A model generated the notes under the pieces. It made no database searches. It was not told where the DNA came from and worked only from the letters and a program-made list of their open reading frames with translations. 64,000 nt of DNA from Neostapfia colusana (lineage: Eukaryota > Streptophyta > Magnoliopsida > Poales > Poaceae), in assembly GCA_030760725.1 (NCBI GenBank), contig JASWHV010000002.1, positions 58,459,900 to 58,523,899 on the forward strand, read 5' to 3'. Shown piece by piece: positions 1 to 9,658 of the stretch. The position numbers and the translations under genes were made by a program. The number at the start of each line of letters is the position of its first letter. Position 1 is the stretch's first letter.

Positions 1-21
1 TAGGACTCTTCTCTTTCCTCT

Positions 22-28
22 TATAATA
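22..28 (+). promoter_or_regulatory. Probable TATA box of the F0 LTR
   Basis: TATAATA at this position corresponds to TATAAATA in F1 (31011) and F2 (34077-34070, minus), in the same context before AGAACC. The conserved position places the start of transcription roughly 30 bp downstream, so the exons and introns that follow lie in R. Start-site placement is inferred. Confidence 0.55.
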
Positions 29-245
29 GAACCGAAAACCTTCGGCAGCAACCACAAACTTCTTTTCCACATCCTGAGCCAACAAATTAGAGCCCTAGCC
101 CCAAACTCGCCGAGCCAAACCCCTTCGCCGGAGTTTGACCACCGAAGAGACCACCGATGAAGCCAGAGACAATTGCTATCGCCGGAGGAGAGCTGACGAT
201 CTGTTTCACTGCTATTGATAGGAGGAAGGATCCGAAGATAGTAAG

Positions 246-544
246 GTAGGTCTCCAATACCACCTGACGACGTCATCGCGTTTTCTTTGCATCTGTTTTT
301 CGAACAGAAGCTTTTTCGTTGACAGATCATGTGTTGATCGGTCTGATCTAGATCTTGAGTCAAGATCATCGCCACGTCCACAATTGATCTTTACACCTCT
401 GTTCATTGTAAAACCCATGCAAGAACACGTACAAACTGAACTGCATCATTGGATTAACATGCGTATGCATCATTGCATCTTTAAGTAGAGTTTGTGCATG
501 ATGATTGATTGCTATGAATCTTGTATGTGCGTGATCGCGTATAG
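246..544 (+). other. GT-AG intron 1 in the R region of F0 LTR (299 bp)
   Basis: Begins GTAGGTCT after exon sequence ...AGTAAG and ends ...GTATAG before AAGGACAAGCTC. F2 has the same intron (33869-33543, minus, 327 bp). F1 lacks it exactly: its sequence passes from ...AAGCAAG to AAGGACAAGC at 31218/31219. Presence/absence at precise GT and AG borders is the evidence that this is a real intron. Confidence 0.8.
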
Positions 545-619
545 AAGGACAAGCTCAGGGAGCTACCTACGACGGACTACAACAGCAAGAATTTGAGCAA
601 CAGGAACCGCAAGAACAAG
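545..619 (+). other. LTR exon B of F0, with a damaged GC-AG donor
   Basis: This segment is shared with F1 (from 31219) and F2 (33542-33459, minus). In F2 it ends CAAG followed by GCAAGTGCC, a good GC-type donor; F0 reads GACATGTGCC there, so the donor appears mutated. The corresponding acceptor near 1880 (CAACATAAG) is also altered from F2's CAACAG. One frame is glutamine-rich (QQEPQEQ-like), but F0 and F2 have a TAA just upstream in that frame, so the coding status in the F family is uncertain. Confidence 0.45.
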
Positions 620-2243
620 ACATGTGCCCCTTGACCATATTGATCCCATATTTTGAAAACTGTTCTGTTTGTGAAAAGGTGTGTGTGCTTGAGTCAAACT
701 TGATGGGAAACCCTTTCATAGGAGTCTACTAGTTTTGTTAGCCACCCTTGTCACCGGGGAAGTTTATGAGTTGGGTATGGTTTTTGCTTTTATGCTTCGC
801 TGAGTCCATGGGATACGGGAAGCGAGATAGATATGTCTAGCTAACTGCACTCATAAGAATAATGAGAAACTGATGTTGTTAATGAACGTGAATCAGAGGG
901 AGATATAGGCAAGCCTGGGTTTGTGAATGAGGTAGAATGAGATGGTGGTTACTTGCCGTAGATCTAAGGACCGGTTCATGCGAGCCATGCCAGGATAACA
1001 GTGCCACCACAAGGCCATGTATGGGTGCGGCTTAGCTGAGTAATTAGGTAAGTTACTAGATTGTTATGGACCGTGGAAGACGCGGGGAATGGTAGTCAAG
1101 TGAGGACTGCCCTGGGAACTGCATGGCACAAGAGGTGGTCCGTGGGCGGGAGAATTGGAGATTCTAGCCTCCCGGTGAAACCTTAGTGAGTCAATACATC
1201 TAGTAGCCCCTTTGTAAAGTCTATTTTGTGATCTCTTGGCCATACACCGACGGTTGTGTACTGGTAAAATGGAGGTTCTGCAGTCACCGATGTGTGACGA
1301 AATCACAAACTTGTGGGTAAAGAGGTACAAACTCTGCAGAGTCTAAAACTATCCTGATAGCCAAGCTTACAGTCACGAGCGTCTGGACAACCCACATGAT
1401 TAGATGGGATGGTTTTTGGGATGGTTTTTGGTTTGGTTATGTTTTGGTCTTTGGTTTGGTTTTTGGGACTGTTGAGTCCAGGTAATGAGATTGGTTGCAT
1501 GACTGTTGAGTCATGGCAATGAGATTGGGTCTCGGAATGAGACGGAAATTGAATATGAGATGAAATGGTAGTGAATACGAGATGGTATTCATAAGATGGT
1601 AGTGAATACGAGAAGGTATTCATGAGCAAAGTTGATGTCTGGTTGAGACATGAAAAGGGATGAATCATAATGGAGGTATGTTAATGTTTAAATACGTGTT
1701 GGGATTACATTCACTTAAAGCTGAGTTGTTGTTTTTTATCGTGTTTTGAGAAATGAACTTTGCTTTCTGCAATGAGCCTTTTTATACCTTCCTTGCTGTG
1801 AGCTACATATCATATTTTCCCGCACTTTCTGAGCATCATTGTACTCAAACTTGCATTATTACTTCATCATCAGCAACATAAGAGGAGTACTATGAAGACC
1901 ACGTGGAGAATTAGGCGTGTAATCTGTCCTCAACCTTGCCTATGGAGTAGAGATGGAGCCGCTGCTGCTGCTTAGTTGCTTCCGCATTAGTTTAGAATAC
2001 TTCCGCTGCTAGAATAAAGACTTCCGCTGCTAAGATAGAATAAAGACTTCCACTGTTAGATTAAGACTTCCGCTGTTAGAATGAGTCCAAGACTCATAAG
2101 ACATTGTAATAAACCCTGTTATTCGTGGTTATATATATATTCTGAATTCAGTTTGTGGATGATATGTGTATGTGTGATGAACATCCTGGGCACACATATG
2201 CATCAGTTCTCGGTTCAGTGTTCTACAGAACGAGGGCGTCACA

Positions 2244-2530
2244 GATTGGTATCAGAGCCACGGTTGACGGTAGGTTACACGCCTAGACAGAAAACACAAA
2301 TTGGTATCAGCCTACCACGGGTTGATCGTAGGTCACAGATTAGTATCAAGCCGCCACGGTTGACTCTAGGTCACAGGCCTAGATAAGATCACAGATTGGT
2401 ACAATTCACAGATTGGTATGAATCCACCACGGTTGACCGTAGGACGCAAGCCTAGTCGCAGATAGGTATTAGAAGCCACGCTGACCATAGGATGCAAGCT
2501 TAGGAAAAAATGCATAGATTGGCATTGGAA
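2244..2530 (+). repeat. Degenerate tandem repeat seeded by the primer binding site
   Basis: Six or so units of about 40-56 bp. Each starts with a version of ATTGGTATCAGAGCCACGG (at about 2246, 2299, 2338, 2394/2411, 2462, 2517) followed by TTGACNGTAGG and AAGCCTAG-like text. The first unit is the functional-looking primer binding site; later copies are progressively diverged. The array lies immediately inside the 5' LTR. Confidence 0.8.
2247..2260 (+). other. Primer binding site of F0 (initiator tRNA-Met type)
   Basis: TGGTATCAGAGCCA, 3 nt after the LTR end, matches the complement of the 3' end of plant initiator methionine tRNA, the usual primer of Tekay-type Gypsy elements. Confidence 0.85.
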
Positions 2531-2800
2531 CCACCTTGACTATAGGACTCCCATTGAATAAGCTTGAATACAAGTTGTGTGAAACTTTTGTGATGATTGT
2601 TTGTGCTTGTGTGCTTAGTGTGAGTTGTGGGATATTTCAGCGTTGTCCATATCCACACATAGTAGAGAGGTGTGAGATGCTTCGGCACTTGTTCACATCC
2701 TCATATTGGATAATATATATAGTTTATCCACCATGATGCATATAGTTAGGGGGATCCATCTAACCTTCTAACCTCTATTCTATTCCGTTCTCTCTCACAG
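2531..2800 (+). other. F0 leader ending in a 3' splice-site-like sequence
   Basis: AT-rich untranslated leader between the repeat array and gag. It ends in a pyrimidine tract and CTCTCACAG directly abutting the gag ATG at 2801. Z has a similar AG 1 nt before its gag ATG, and the X elements have one directly before their short ORF. I see no other feature here. Confidence 0.55.
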
Positions 2801-3440
2801 ATGGTGAGAGGAAACGCCGGCCGCCAAGGAAGGAACGTCCATGGCAACCAAGAGGATGGCCACGCTGAAGTTCCTATTAACCCCGGAGCTGGTGAAAACA
2901 ACCTGGAATTGTTGATGGCCATGCAGAATCAGCTTATGAAAACCATAATCCAAACTTTGGGTCAGCTGCAGGCCAACAACAACAACCCCATTCCGGCACC
3001 ACCGCCACCACTGCCACCACCACCGGCTCACAACAGACTAGGAGAGTTCATGAGAACTCGACCGCCTACCTTCTCACAAGCTAACGACCCCATGGAGGCC
3101 GACGACTGGTTGAAGTCCATGGAGAAGAAGCTTGCCATCGTTCATTGCAATGACCGAGAGAAAGTTCTCTTCGCGTCTCACCAACTCATGGGAGCAGCCG
3201 CCGACTAGTGGGATGCCCTTTGTAACGCTCATGACAACCCAGAGAATATCACGTGGGCTGAGTTCAAGGAGAGCTTCTGCTCTCATTGCATCCCTGCTGG
3301 TGTCATGATGTTCAAAAGGCAGGAGTTCGAAGGTCTCCGCCAGGGCAAGAAAAGCGTGAATGAATACCTCAACAAGTTCACGCAGCTATCACGATATGCC
3401 CGCGAAGATGTCAACTCGGACCAAAGGAAGCAGTACCACA
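2801..3440 (+). pseudogene. gag: Gypsy gag remnant of F0
   Basis: Capsid part of a Tekay/Del-type gag. A proline run (PAPPPPLPPPPAH) is followed by RTRPPTFSQANDPMEADDWL, the family's capsid opening. The frame is broken by TAG at 3206-3208, where relatives have a tryptophan of the WWDAL motif, then continues open in the same frame through QEFEGLRQGKKSVNEYLNKF and is lost near 3440. Sequence between here and the zinc knuckle is shortened. It would package the RNA in virus-like particles in the cytoplasm; this copy cannot. The start at 2801 is supported by the splice-like CAG just before it and by the gag alignment. Confidence 0.85.
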
Positions 3441-3525
3441 GTATGGACCACAGTATGGATCGTCCGCTCCTACTTTTCTCCCTAACCAGCCACCACAGCA
3501 ACGACCCGTTGCACAAGCACCTCGT

Positions 3526-3950
3526 GTGCCTTTGCCTCCAGCGCACCGACCCAATATGGGCGCTCCTGTTCAAAACCCCCACCCCAACGTACCTGCTGTC
3601 GTGGACAACAAGACATACTTTGCATGCGGAGAGACGGGACACTTCGTGTGCCAGTGCACGAGGAGAGGTCCTGGACAGCAAGGCAACGTGTCCAAGCAGA
3701 ACCCACGGTCGAATGGGGGAGCCAATCATGGAAACCGTGGACAGCAGAACTAAGCTCGCGGCAACGTGAACCATGTTTCTGCTGAGGAAGCGCAACAGGC
3801 TGAGGACGTCGTGATTGGTATGTTCCTTGCAAACTCCAATCCAGCCACCATTCCATTTGATTCTAGAGCATCACATTCCTTTATATCATCCAAGTATGTT
3901 GCCAAGTATAATCTACCCATATCACACTTGAAATATACTATGTTGTTTAA
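3526..3950 (+). pseudogene. Zinc-knuckle and aspartic protease remnant of F0
   Basis: A frame shifted relative to gag carries a CCHC-like knuckle in which the first cysteine is tyrosine (YFACGETGHFVCQC), a TAA at about 3751, and then the start of the protease (IPFDSRASHSFISSKYV). The family active site is DSG; here it is DSR, so the protease would be dead. The reading ends where the X1 LTR begins at 3951. The rest of pol is not found downstream of X1-Y1. Confidence 0.85.
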
Positions 3951-4562
3951 TGTAAGGGCCTCAGTTTTTGTCACATAATCAAAGTGTTCATCACCACACA
4001 CACACCTCATTTGAAGAAACTTGATGAACACATTTAAAGAGCAAGTAACCACCATCAACATAATCATTAGAGAATAAACTCACAAAATGCAAAAAGTGGT
4101 ATTTCCCACATGCATCATATAGGGGCTGGACATATGAAAAACTCCTACACCTTGCTAGGAATGTCCATGCCAAGTTTCACCCAAATTCAAAACCTTTTTG
4201 AAGTCCTTTCTGGGTATAGTTAGAAAGAGGGTGATTTGAACTAAAATTCAAATTGAAACTGTTTTCATCCCATGAATTCAAAAAAAAGTGGGAGGCATAT
4301 TCTTATTCAGCACATTTTTGTGAGCTCACACACCAATTTTCACTCCATTTGGAGTTGATCTTGACATGAGCTAAGTTTAGCAAATTAAAACTTTATTTGA
4401 ATTTCAAACTGCATATGTGCTGAAATTTAGTCAAACACAAACCAATTTGAAGTCCATCCCATTCAAATTGCTCAGGGGTAGATAATTCAAATCACCATGG
4501 GTATAAGGGGGATTACTGTTTACAACAGTAAGAGGGAGTTAAGTTCAGAGGTTAAAAGGGAA

Positions 4563-4574
4563 ATGGGACCCACA
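4563..4574 (+). promoter_or_regulatory. TCP-type GTGGGNCCCAC motif in the X1 LTR
   Basis: ATGGGACCCACA, one mismatch from the palindrome GTGGGACCCAC found at the same relative place in X2 (36857), Z (47719, 58145) and Y2 (59969). The palindrome contains both halves of the class I TCP factor site. Function is inferred from conservation and position just before the GC-rich island. Confidence 0.4.
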
Positions 4575-4589
4575 TAGCCACTGAAGCAA

Positions 4590-5360
4590 TTCAACCGACT
4601 GAAACTTCAGTACTCGGGTCTTCGGGCTTCCTCCGAGGGCGCCACCGAGGGGAGGCCGCCGCGCCACCAGCTGCTTGCCCACACGCGGACGCAGGTCGGT
4701 GCTGATCCCTTCTTAAGGCGCTCCACGTCCTCTGCCGGAGCAACCGTCGCTTGCTTCCTCCTCGCGTGCAAACACCGAGCGACGCTCCTCCACTTCCTCT
4801 GCTCGATCGGGAGTCCAGCCAAATCGACCGTGCCATCCCTCCCCAAGCTGCTAAACCACGCCCTGAGCTCCGCACACACCTCCCCGACTCGGAAACAAGC
4901 AAGTTCCGGCCTCCCTTCCCCGAGAACGACCACCACAGCGGCAACCAAACTTCAGCCGGCGATCGGGTGATCATGGACAGCCCTCCACAGGGGTTCTCAC
5001 GGTCAAGTGATCCAGGCCACGGGAGCGCGCTAGGTGGGTGCTGCTTTCCTCCAATTCTTGAAGCAAACCGTGAAGCATCCACCGGGAATTTCCAGATTTT
5101 GCTCCGGTGGCCTCAACCCGAGCTTCCGGTACAGTTTCTTCGAATTCCGCTCTCTGATCCTCCTCAGGTAATCAAATCTTGCACGTAGATGCTGGACTAG
5201 CTGACGATCATTTTCCTTTTAGCATCTGTTGCATGAAACCGGCTAGGAGCAACGGATTTCGAGCTCGATCATGGGCGTTCATGGCGGACACGATCGGTCA
5301 CACGGTGCCGACAACCTTGCAGCCATTTCTGAACACCTTTGAGGCCTTGACGAGATTCCT
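4590..5360 (+). other. GC-rich exon-like island of the X1 LTR
   Basis: A GC-rich block inside an AT-rich LTR. It encodes short stretches also encoded by X2 and Z at the same place. One resembles NFQILLRWPQPELPVQF (about 5085-5140); another resembles FMADTIGHTVPTTLQPF (about 5278-5330), then RARRH after a stop. A possible donor (CTCAG/GTAATC) is at 5167/5168 but is not conserved in X2 or Z. It may be an upstream exon or a captured gene piece that has decayed. No complete frame survives. Confidence 0.35.
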
Positions 5361-6515
5361 ATAGGTGCACTGGTGCTATAGAGCTCGTCGGCACAGGTTT
5401 TTGCGGGTTAGAACTCCTGGCTGACGCTGCCGAACCTCAACAGAGGCCGCTGCAGGTCGTCGGCCACCTTCCGGTCGTCGGCAGTCCCAAAGCACCTCAC
5501 CATCGTGTCCCTCGACGTCGATAACCCCCTGGCGGCGAGTCTTAGCTCGTGTGGAGGACGGCAGCGACGGTCCGGCGAGCATCAGCTCTGCTCCGGCGAG
5601 GAGGAGCGGCGCGCGCGCTAGGAACCGACGGGAGGAAGACGAAGGGGTGGGTCCCGGCTGTCAGCAACAGATATTTTAAAACCGGGATGTGCTGTTGCAC
5701 GGATCCGGTGCGTCTGCGGGCGAAGGGATCTGTAGCCCCGTGTGTCAACCGATGAGGAGCTGACACGTAGCCCACGGTCCCACGCACAGTAATTTAAACT
5801 TTTCCCGAATTTCAGATTTCATTCAAACTTCAAATCCTCATAACTTTGGCTAGGAAACTCCAAATCAAGTGAACCAAATTTTGTTGGATTCAGCTCTGTG
5901 AGTAATTTCCAGCAAATCAAGTTTCACTTCATGAAAATTCCTATTTCTCCAGAATTAATTCTTCAAAGTTTAAACTGTTCAGAATTTTAACTGGAGAACC
6001 CTTTGGAGGAAAATTCTGAAATTTTGCTGGGATGTTCACCAAAATGTCCCTGAGCTACCATAAAAATTTCAGATCCATTTGAGCTCATTTCATCTAACTA
6101 ATGGGGTGATTAATGAAACTGTCCTAGAGAAAATGGAAAATGTTCAGAAACATTTTCAGAATTTCTCTGAAATTGTTTAGCTCATATCCTTAGCTAGGAA
6201 CCTTCAAATTAAGTGAGACCAACTCCATTAGAACCCTCTGAAAATCTAGTTTTCCAGAATTCATGGATTGCTCCATGAAAATCCCTAGAACACCCTAAGA
6301 GATCTAATTAAGGTCAAGTACATAATTAATTGTGGAGGGCTCACATGAGCTTTGCTGCAAATAAAACTTGGCCAAGTCTCTTCTTAGGTTGTAACCAAAC
6401 CACAGTAAAAGTTTCAGTGTCATTGGGTCTTTCTAGAGGGACTTATAGTTTTCACAAGTTTAAATTCAATTCAAATGCATTTAAATTGATGCATATACTT
6501 GTTATCTCATGTAGT

Positions 6516-7777
6516 CGCTAAGGTTGAGGAGGAACCCGAAGTCTTAGACTTCGTTACTCAGGAAGAGCAGCTAGCCTGTGACCAAGATCAGCAAGGCAAG
6601 CTCCGGTTTGCATTAACCTCTTTACAAACTTTTATTATTTTGAGAACTTACTTTGAGTACCATCAATTCTTGCATTAGAGTCTTGTTTGAAAATCCAAAT
6701 GCATAGCCGAGAAAACCATGGGTTGGAATTAGGATTGAAAACCCCGTTAGCTACTGCAATGCTAAGATAGTGTAGGATTCGGTACATATCGAGTAGTTGG
6801 AACTACTCGCGAGGATAGGCTAGAGGCACTCGACTCGGGTAGAGATAGCACATGATACACATGGCAAGAAAAATGAGACCAAGCGGAGGGTAAGGGCAGC
6901 AGGACTTTGGGGCCTGGGTGCTATAGCTCCTCTTATGTCGATTGAGGACCGAGCCGTGTGCGGGCCTGTTGAACAAGCTAGAACAGTACCGAAGACCTAC
7001 CGGCTATATGGGAACAGGGAAACCGATGTAACTCGGGTAGCTGGGTATTGAGGCATTGCCTGTCGTTCAGAGGGTAGGTTGAGAGCTCGAGGTGTTAATC
7101 GGCTGGCAGCACTGAGATGCACGTGCAGAGACCTCTTGCTCGGGACGATAGGAACGGTTCAATATTTGGCTAACGGGTGAAAGGTGGTTGCGTACAAAGT
7201 CTGTGAGGGTTGCTGTAGGCAACATCGAGTACGGGCGTACGTGACGGGTTATTTGGGTAACCCTGCAGGTGTAAATCGATTATAATCGCCGTCCCTCGCG
7301 GTCAGTGAGTACCACTTGTTCACTGTACCATGACGTAGAAAGAACAGGCTAGTTACATGTTAAAATGTTCCTGTTTGAAAGATGGACTTTGATTGTTAAT
7401 GATTTGCTGTAGTTTAGAGCTAATTATAGTTCCTTTCAACTTTGGGCAAAGTACATGAGAGAAATGCGTTTCTTGTTTGATTGCGGCTCTCTCATGTGCC
7501 TTAGCGTAAGGTTCTCCACAACCTGCTGCTAAAACTTGAAAGTAAGGTTCCACTAGATAGGCGAGTCCTTTGCAACTTACTTTACCTCATGCACCTATCA
7601 CCCCTCATGTAGAAGTTTCATGTTTAGGAGAGACGGGTCAGTCTTGCTTAGCCTTCGTGTTCACTGCTTGTGTTTGAAGCTTTTGCAGGGTTCTATGAGG
7701 AAGGGACTCCCGAGGAGGAGACGGAACCCCAGGAGGGGAACCCCGTTGAGTGGGAGTCGTGCACACCGCCGTGTTAA
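6516..7777 (+). CDS. LTR-embedded spliced ORF, last two exons (X1)
   Basis: Exon 6516-6595 follows an acceptor-like ATGTAG and ends CAAG before a GC donor (GCAAGCTCC). A 1093-bp intron ends TTTTGCAG at 7688, and the last exon is 7689-7777, ending in TAA. Joined in phase 1, the acidic product reads KVEEEPEVLDF then later GFYEEGTPEEETEP and ESCTPPC. X2 has the same exons: in the last exon six of nine codon differences are synonymous, and the stop changes only TAA to TAG. The Y family has homologous exons and nearly the same intron length. No known domain is recognised. The upstream exon(s) and start codon are not resolved. Expression is inferred. Confidence 0.55.
7453..7497 (+). promoter_or_regulatory. 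Conserved intronic hairpin (X1)
   Basis: A 10-bp perfect stem (ACATGAGAGA / TCTCTCATGT) encloses a 25-nt loop containing GCGTTTCTTGTTTGATTG. Y and Z LTRs have the same loop but different, still complementary stems. It lies 191 bp before the intron acceptor at 7688. Confidence 0.75.
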
Positions 7778-7902
7778 TGTGCGTGCGTGCGTGCTAGCAA
7801 GGGCACATTCACGGGCTGAACGTGAACTTGATGCGTAGTCTACGCCCGTGAGTGTAGACTGGAAATATTTTGTTGTAAAAATGTTCACAAACCTGTTTAT
7901 GT

Positions 7903-7908
7903 AATAAA
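7903..7908 (+). terminator. Poly(A) signal of the X1 LTR
   Basis: AATAAA about 100 bp before the LTR end. Y1 has AATAAA at about 16909 in the equivalent place. It probably sets the end of R. Confidence 0.55.
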
Positions 7909-8013
7909 ATTTTGCTTCCGCTTTGTACTTTTGATGTGTGTTATCCGGTACTGTGCAACACAGCACCCCTCCGTGTAATCCTGGCTCGACAAGACCCTGG
8001 GGTCGTGTCAGCG

Positions 8014-8025
8014 TGGTATCAGAGC
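8014..8025 (+). other. Primer binding site of X1
   Basis: TGGTATCAGAGC, complementary to initiator tRNA-Met, 3 nt after the LTR end. Confidence 0.85.
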
Positions 8026-9509
8026 TCGCTTGAGGTTTAACGCACTGCAAAGGTCATCTTTTTCAAAAATCCAGTGAGGAACGAGTTAGTAGCCCATATA
8101 AGGATGTTATTAGTGTATAGAAAGTGGCATACTAACCTATTTTCTTATGTCAGAAAATCGTGCATCTCTGAACGCTTTATGTCTTGGGGGTGCATGTAAG
8201 CGCTGTCCACCAGTGAGCACAAGCTGAAGGGTGGAGCCCCATGGGTGGCAGGTAACCCGACCCGCTTTAGTATCCTCTACGACTCTTCATGTCGTTTGGG
8301 GTATTCGAGCAACGTCTGTCCCTGGCGTTCTTCGGGCAATTTGGGAGACTCCGTCACGTGGTCAGTAACGTGAACATGTAGCTCAAGGCATGTATGGCTT
8401 GAGAACATCCGGGCGAGTGATGACGGCCGGGTGTACGAACTGTATGGATACCGGGCTCGGTGTGCAGCCGAGTCTGACGATTGTGTGAGTTATCTGCAGG
8501 TAGTCTAACCACAAAATGGTAGACGTGTAGCATCCGTGTGCGAGAGACGTTTAGTGCCACTGAACTAACGAAGCCGGCTAAGTCCGGTATATGTTTTTCT
8601 TGGTGAGGACGTAGGACCGACATGCTCTGGTGACGCATCGACGTCACACTCCACTAAATGAACAACTTCATTATAAAACTTGAAATTTTTAACCCAGAGC
8701 ACTAAAACTTGATGTAAATCTATCTCTTAATCAGGATATTTAAAATTAATAAGTTTTCAACTTATAGGATACTAAGGACAGAGTTCCCTGTTTTCAGCTG
8801 AATTAAGGCTGAAGTTAATCAGGGGTTACAGGTTGAGTTCTTTCGAGTTTGGGGTCATATGATACATTTCTAGAAATCATTGGAAGAGCTTTACAAATTT
8901 TCTGTTGAGGTCCAGAGGTGTTTCACCCCTTAACCAATAGAAAAATGCAGTAGAGTTGAAACTGTCCAGAAAACAGGGTAGGGCAAACACTCTCTGTAAC
9001 CCTCTGTAAATTGAGCATAACTTCCTGCATAAAAATCCAAAAATATAAAATGAGGTAGTTCTGAAAACTTTATGAGATGGGTTACAACTTTGTAACAGAA
9101 AGTTTTGTCAGATTGGGAATAGAATTAACTGGAATTCTTGGATCAAATCAGTACCTGAAGCAGGGAGGTGCTGTCCAATTTTCTCCAGAAATTCTGTTAA
9201 ATTTGACATCTTATAACTTTTGAACCAGGACAGAATTTAGACCAAGCAAATACTTTCTGGAAAGATATTGAAGTTAGCTTTAACTTTGATGTTGAGCTCC
9301 AGAATTGGTCTTGCTTTACCATGGCCTAAATCAGGTTGAAATGGAAACTGGTCAGGGCTGTCATGATTGGACAGCAGATCAGCAGTTAAATTTGTTTAAA
9401 TTTGAACTATGTTTCCAAGTTTTATGAGTTCAATGACATGTCTTATGTTATAACTCAATGGTTTACTGTTAAAATAAATATTTGACATTTCTCAAATATG
9501 TGTTTACAG
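8026..9509 (+). other. Untranslated leader of X1
   Basis: About 1.5 kb with no convincing ORF. The first 600 bp (about 8050-8650) is conserved in X2 (about 40330-40930) and, on the minus strand, in Z (about 53620-54180), although their LTR starts differ. It is then AT-rich and ends GTTTACAG directly before an ATG at 9510, which looks like a 3' splice site. ORFs on the opposite strand here are not supported. Confidence 0.6.
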
Positions 9510-9653
9510 ATGACAGCGGATAAACAGTTGGAGAACGGGTGGGTGGTGTCCCATTGTCCTCGCCACAGCAGCTATCCGGGAGCATTGAGGCAAATGCTTC
9601 AATATTTTGGGTACAGCAAGATGCTGCAGTACTTCGCCAAAGAAGAAGGCGAG
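9510..9653 (+). CDS. 5' fragment of an X-family ORF (unrecognised)
   Basis: Starts MTADKQLENGW and runs to QYFAKEEGE. X2 has the counterpart at 41793-41936, with about nine synonymous and eleven replacement codon differences over 48 codons, so the frame looks coding. The ATG abuts a splice-like acceptor in both copies. It does not resemble the gag start of Z or F0. In X1 it is cut by the junction with Y1 pol; in X2 it is cut by Y2. It may be the beginning of the X gag or of a short upstream ORF. Confidence 0.45.
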
Positions 9654-9658
9654 GAGGC

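Larger units (their letters stand above)
1..2243 (+). mobile_element. F-family Gypsy 5' LTR (element F0), left end outside window
   Basis: The right end reads ...CGTCACA and is followed 3 nt later by a methionine-type primer binding site, so this is a 5' LTR on the plus strand. Sequence from position 1 onward aligns with F1 (30961-31865) and, reversed, with F2 (31866 to about 34080). F2 is complete at 3324 bp, so roughly the first 1.1 kb of F0, including its tandem-repeat U3, lies before the window. The visible part starts at the TATA box and therefore covers mainly R and U5. Poly(A)-signal-like AATAAA motifs occur at about 2012-2045 and 2107. No intact gene is present; small ORFs here are not conserved as such. 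Confidence 0.85.
3951..8010 (+). mobile_element. X-family 5' LTR of element X1 (4060 bp)
   Basis: Starts TGTAAGGGCCTCAG and ends GGTCGTGTCA, followed after GCG by a primer binding site. It aligns along its length with the X2 LTR (36248-40290). The layout is an AT-rich first 600 bp, a GC-rich island (4590-5360), AT-rich sequence to about 6500, two short conserved exons, and a poly(A) signal. It is inserted in the protease of F0. The 3' LTR downstream (13041-17024) is from another family, so X1 is half of a chimera. Confidence 0.9.

Noticed and set aside
1500..1740. Searching for the intronic hairpin in the F LTR
   Set aside because: The expected place about 190 bp before the acceptor in F0 and F2 has no GCGTTTCTTG loop or matching stem.
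4591..5082. 163-codon minus-strand ORF in the X1 GC-rich island
   Set aside because: High GC keeps several frames open; the matching X2 region does not keep this frame.
8354..8647. Minus-strand ORF in the X leader (also 40636-40929)
   Set aside because: It overlaps the conserved leader; conservation follows the DNA block rather than the reading frame.
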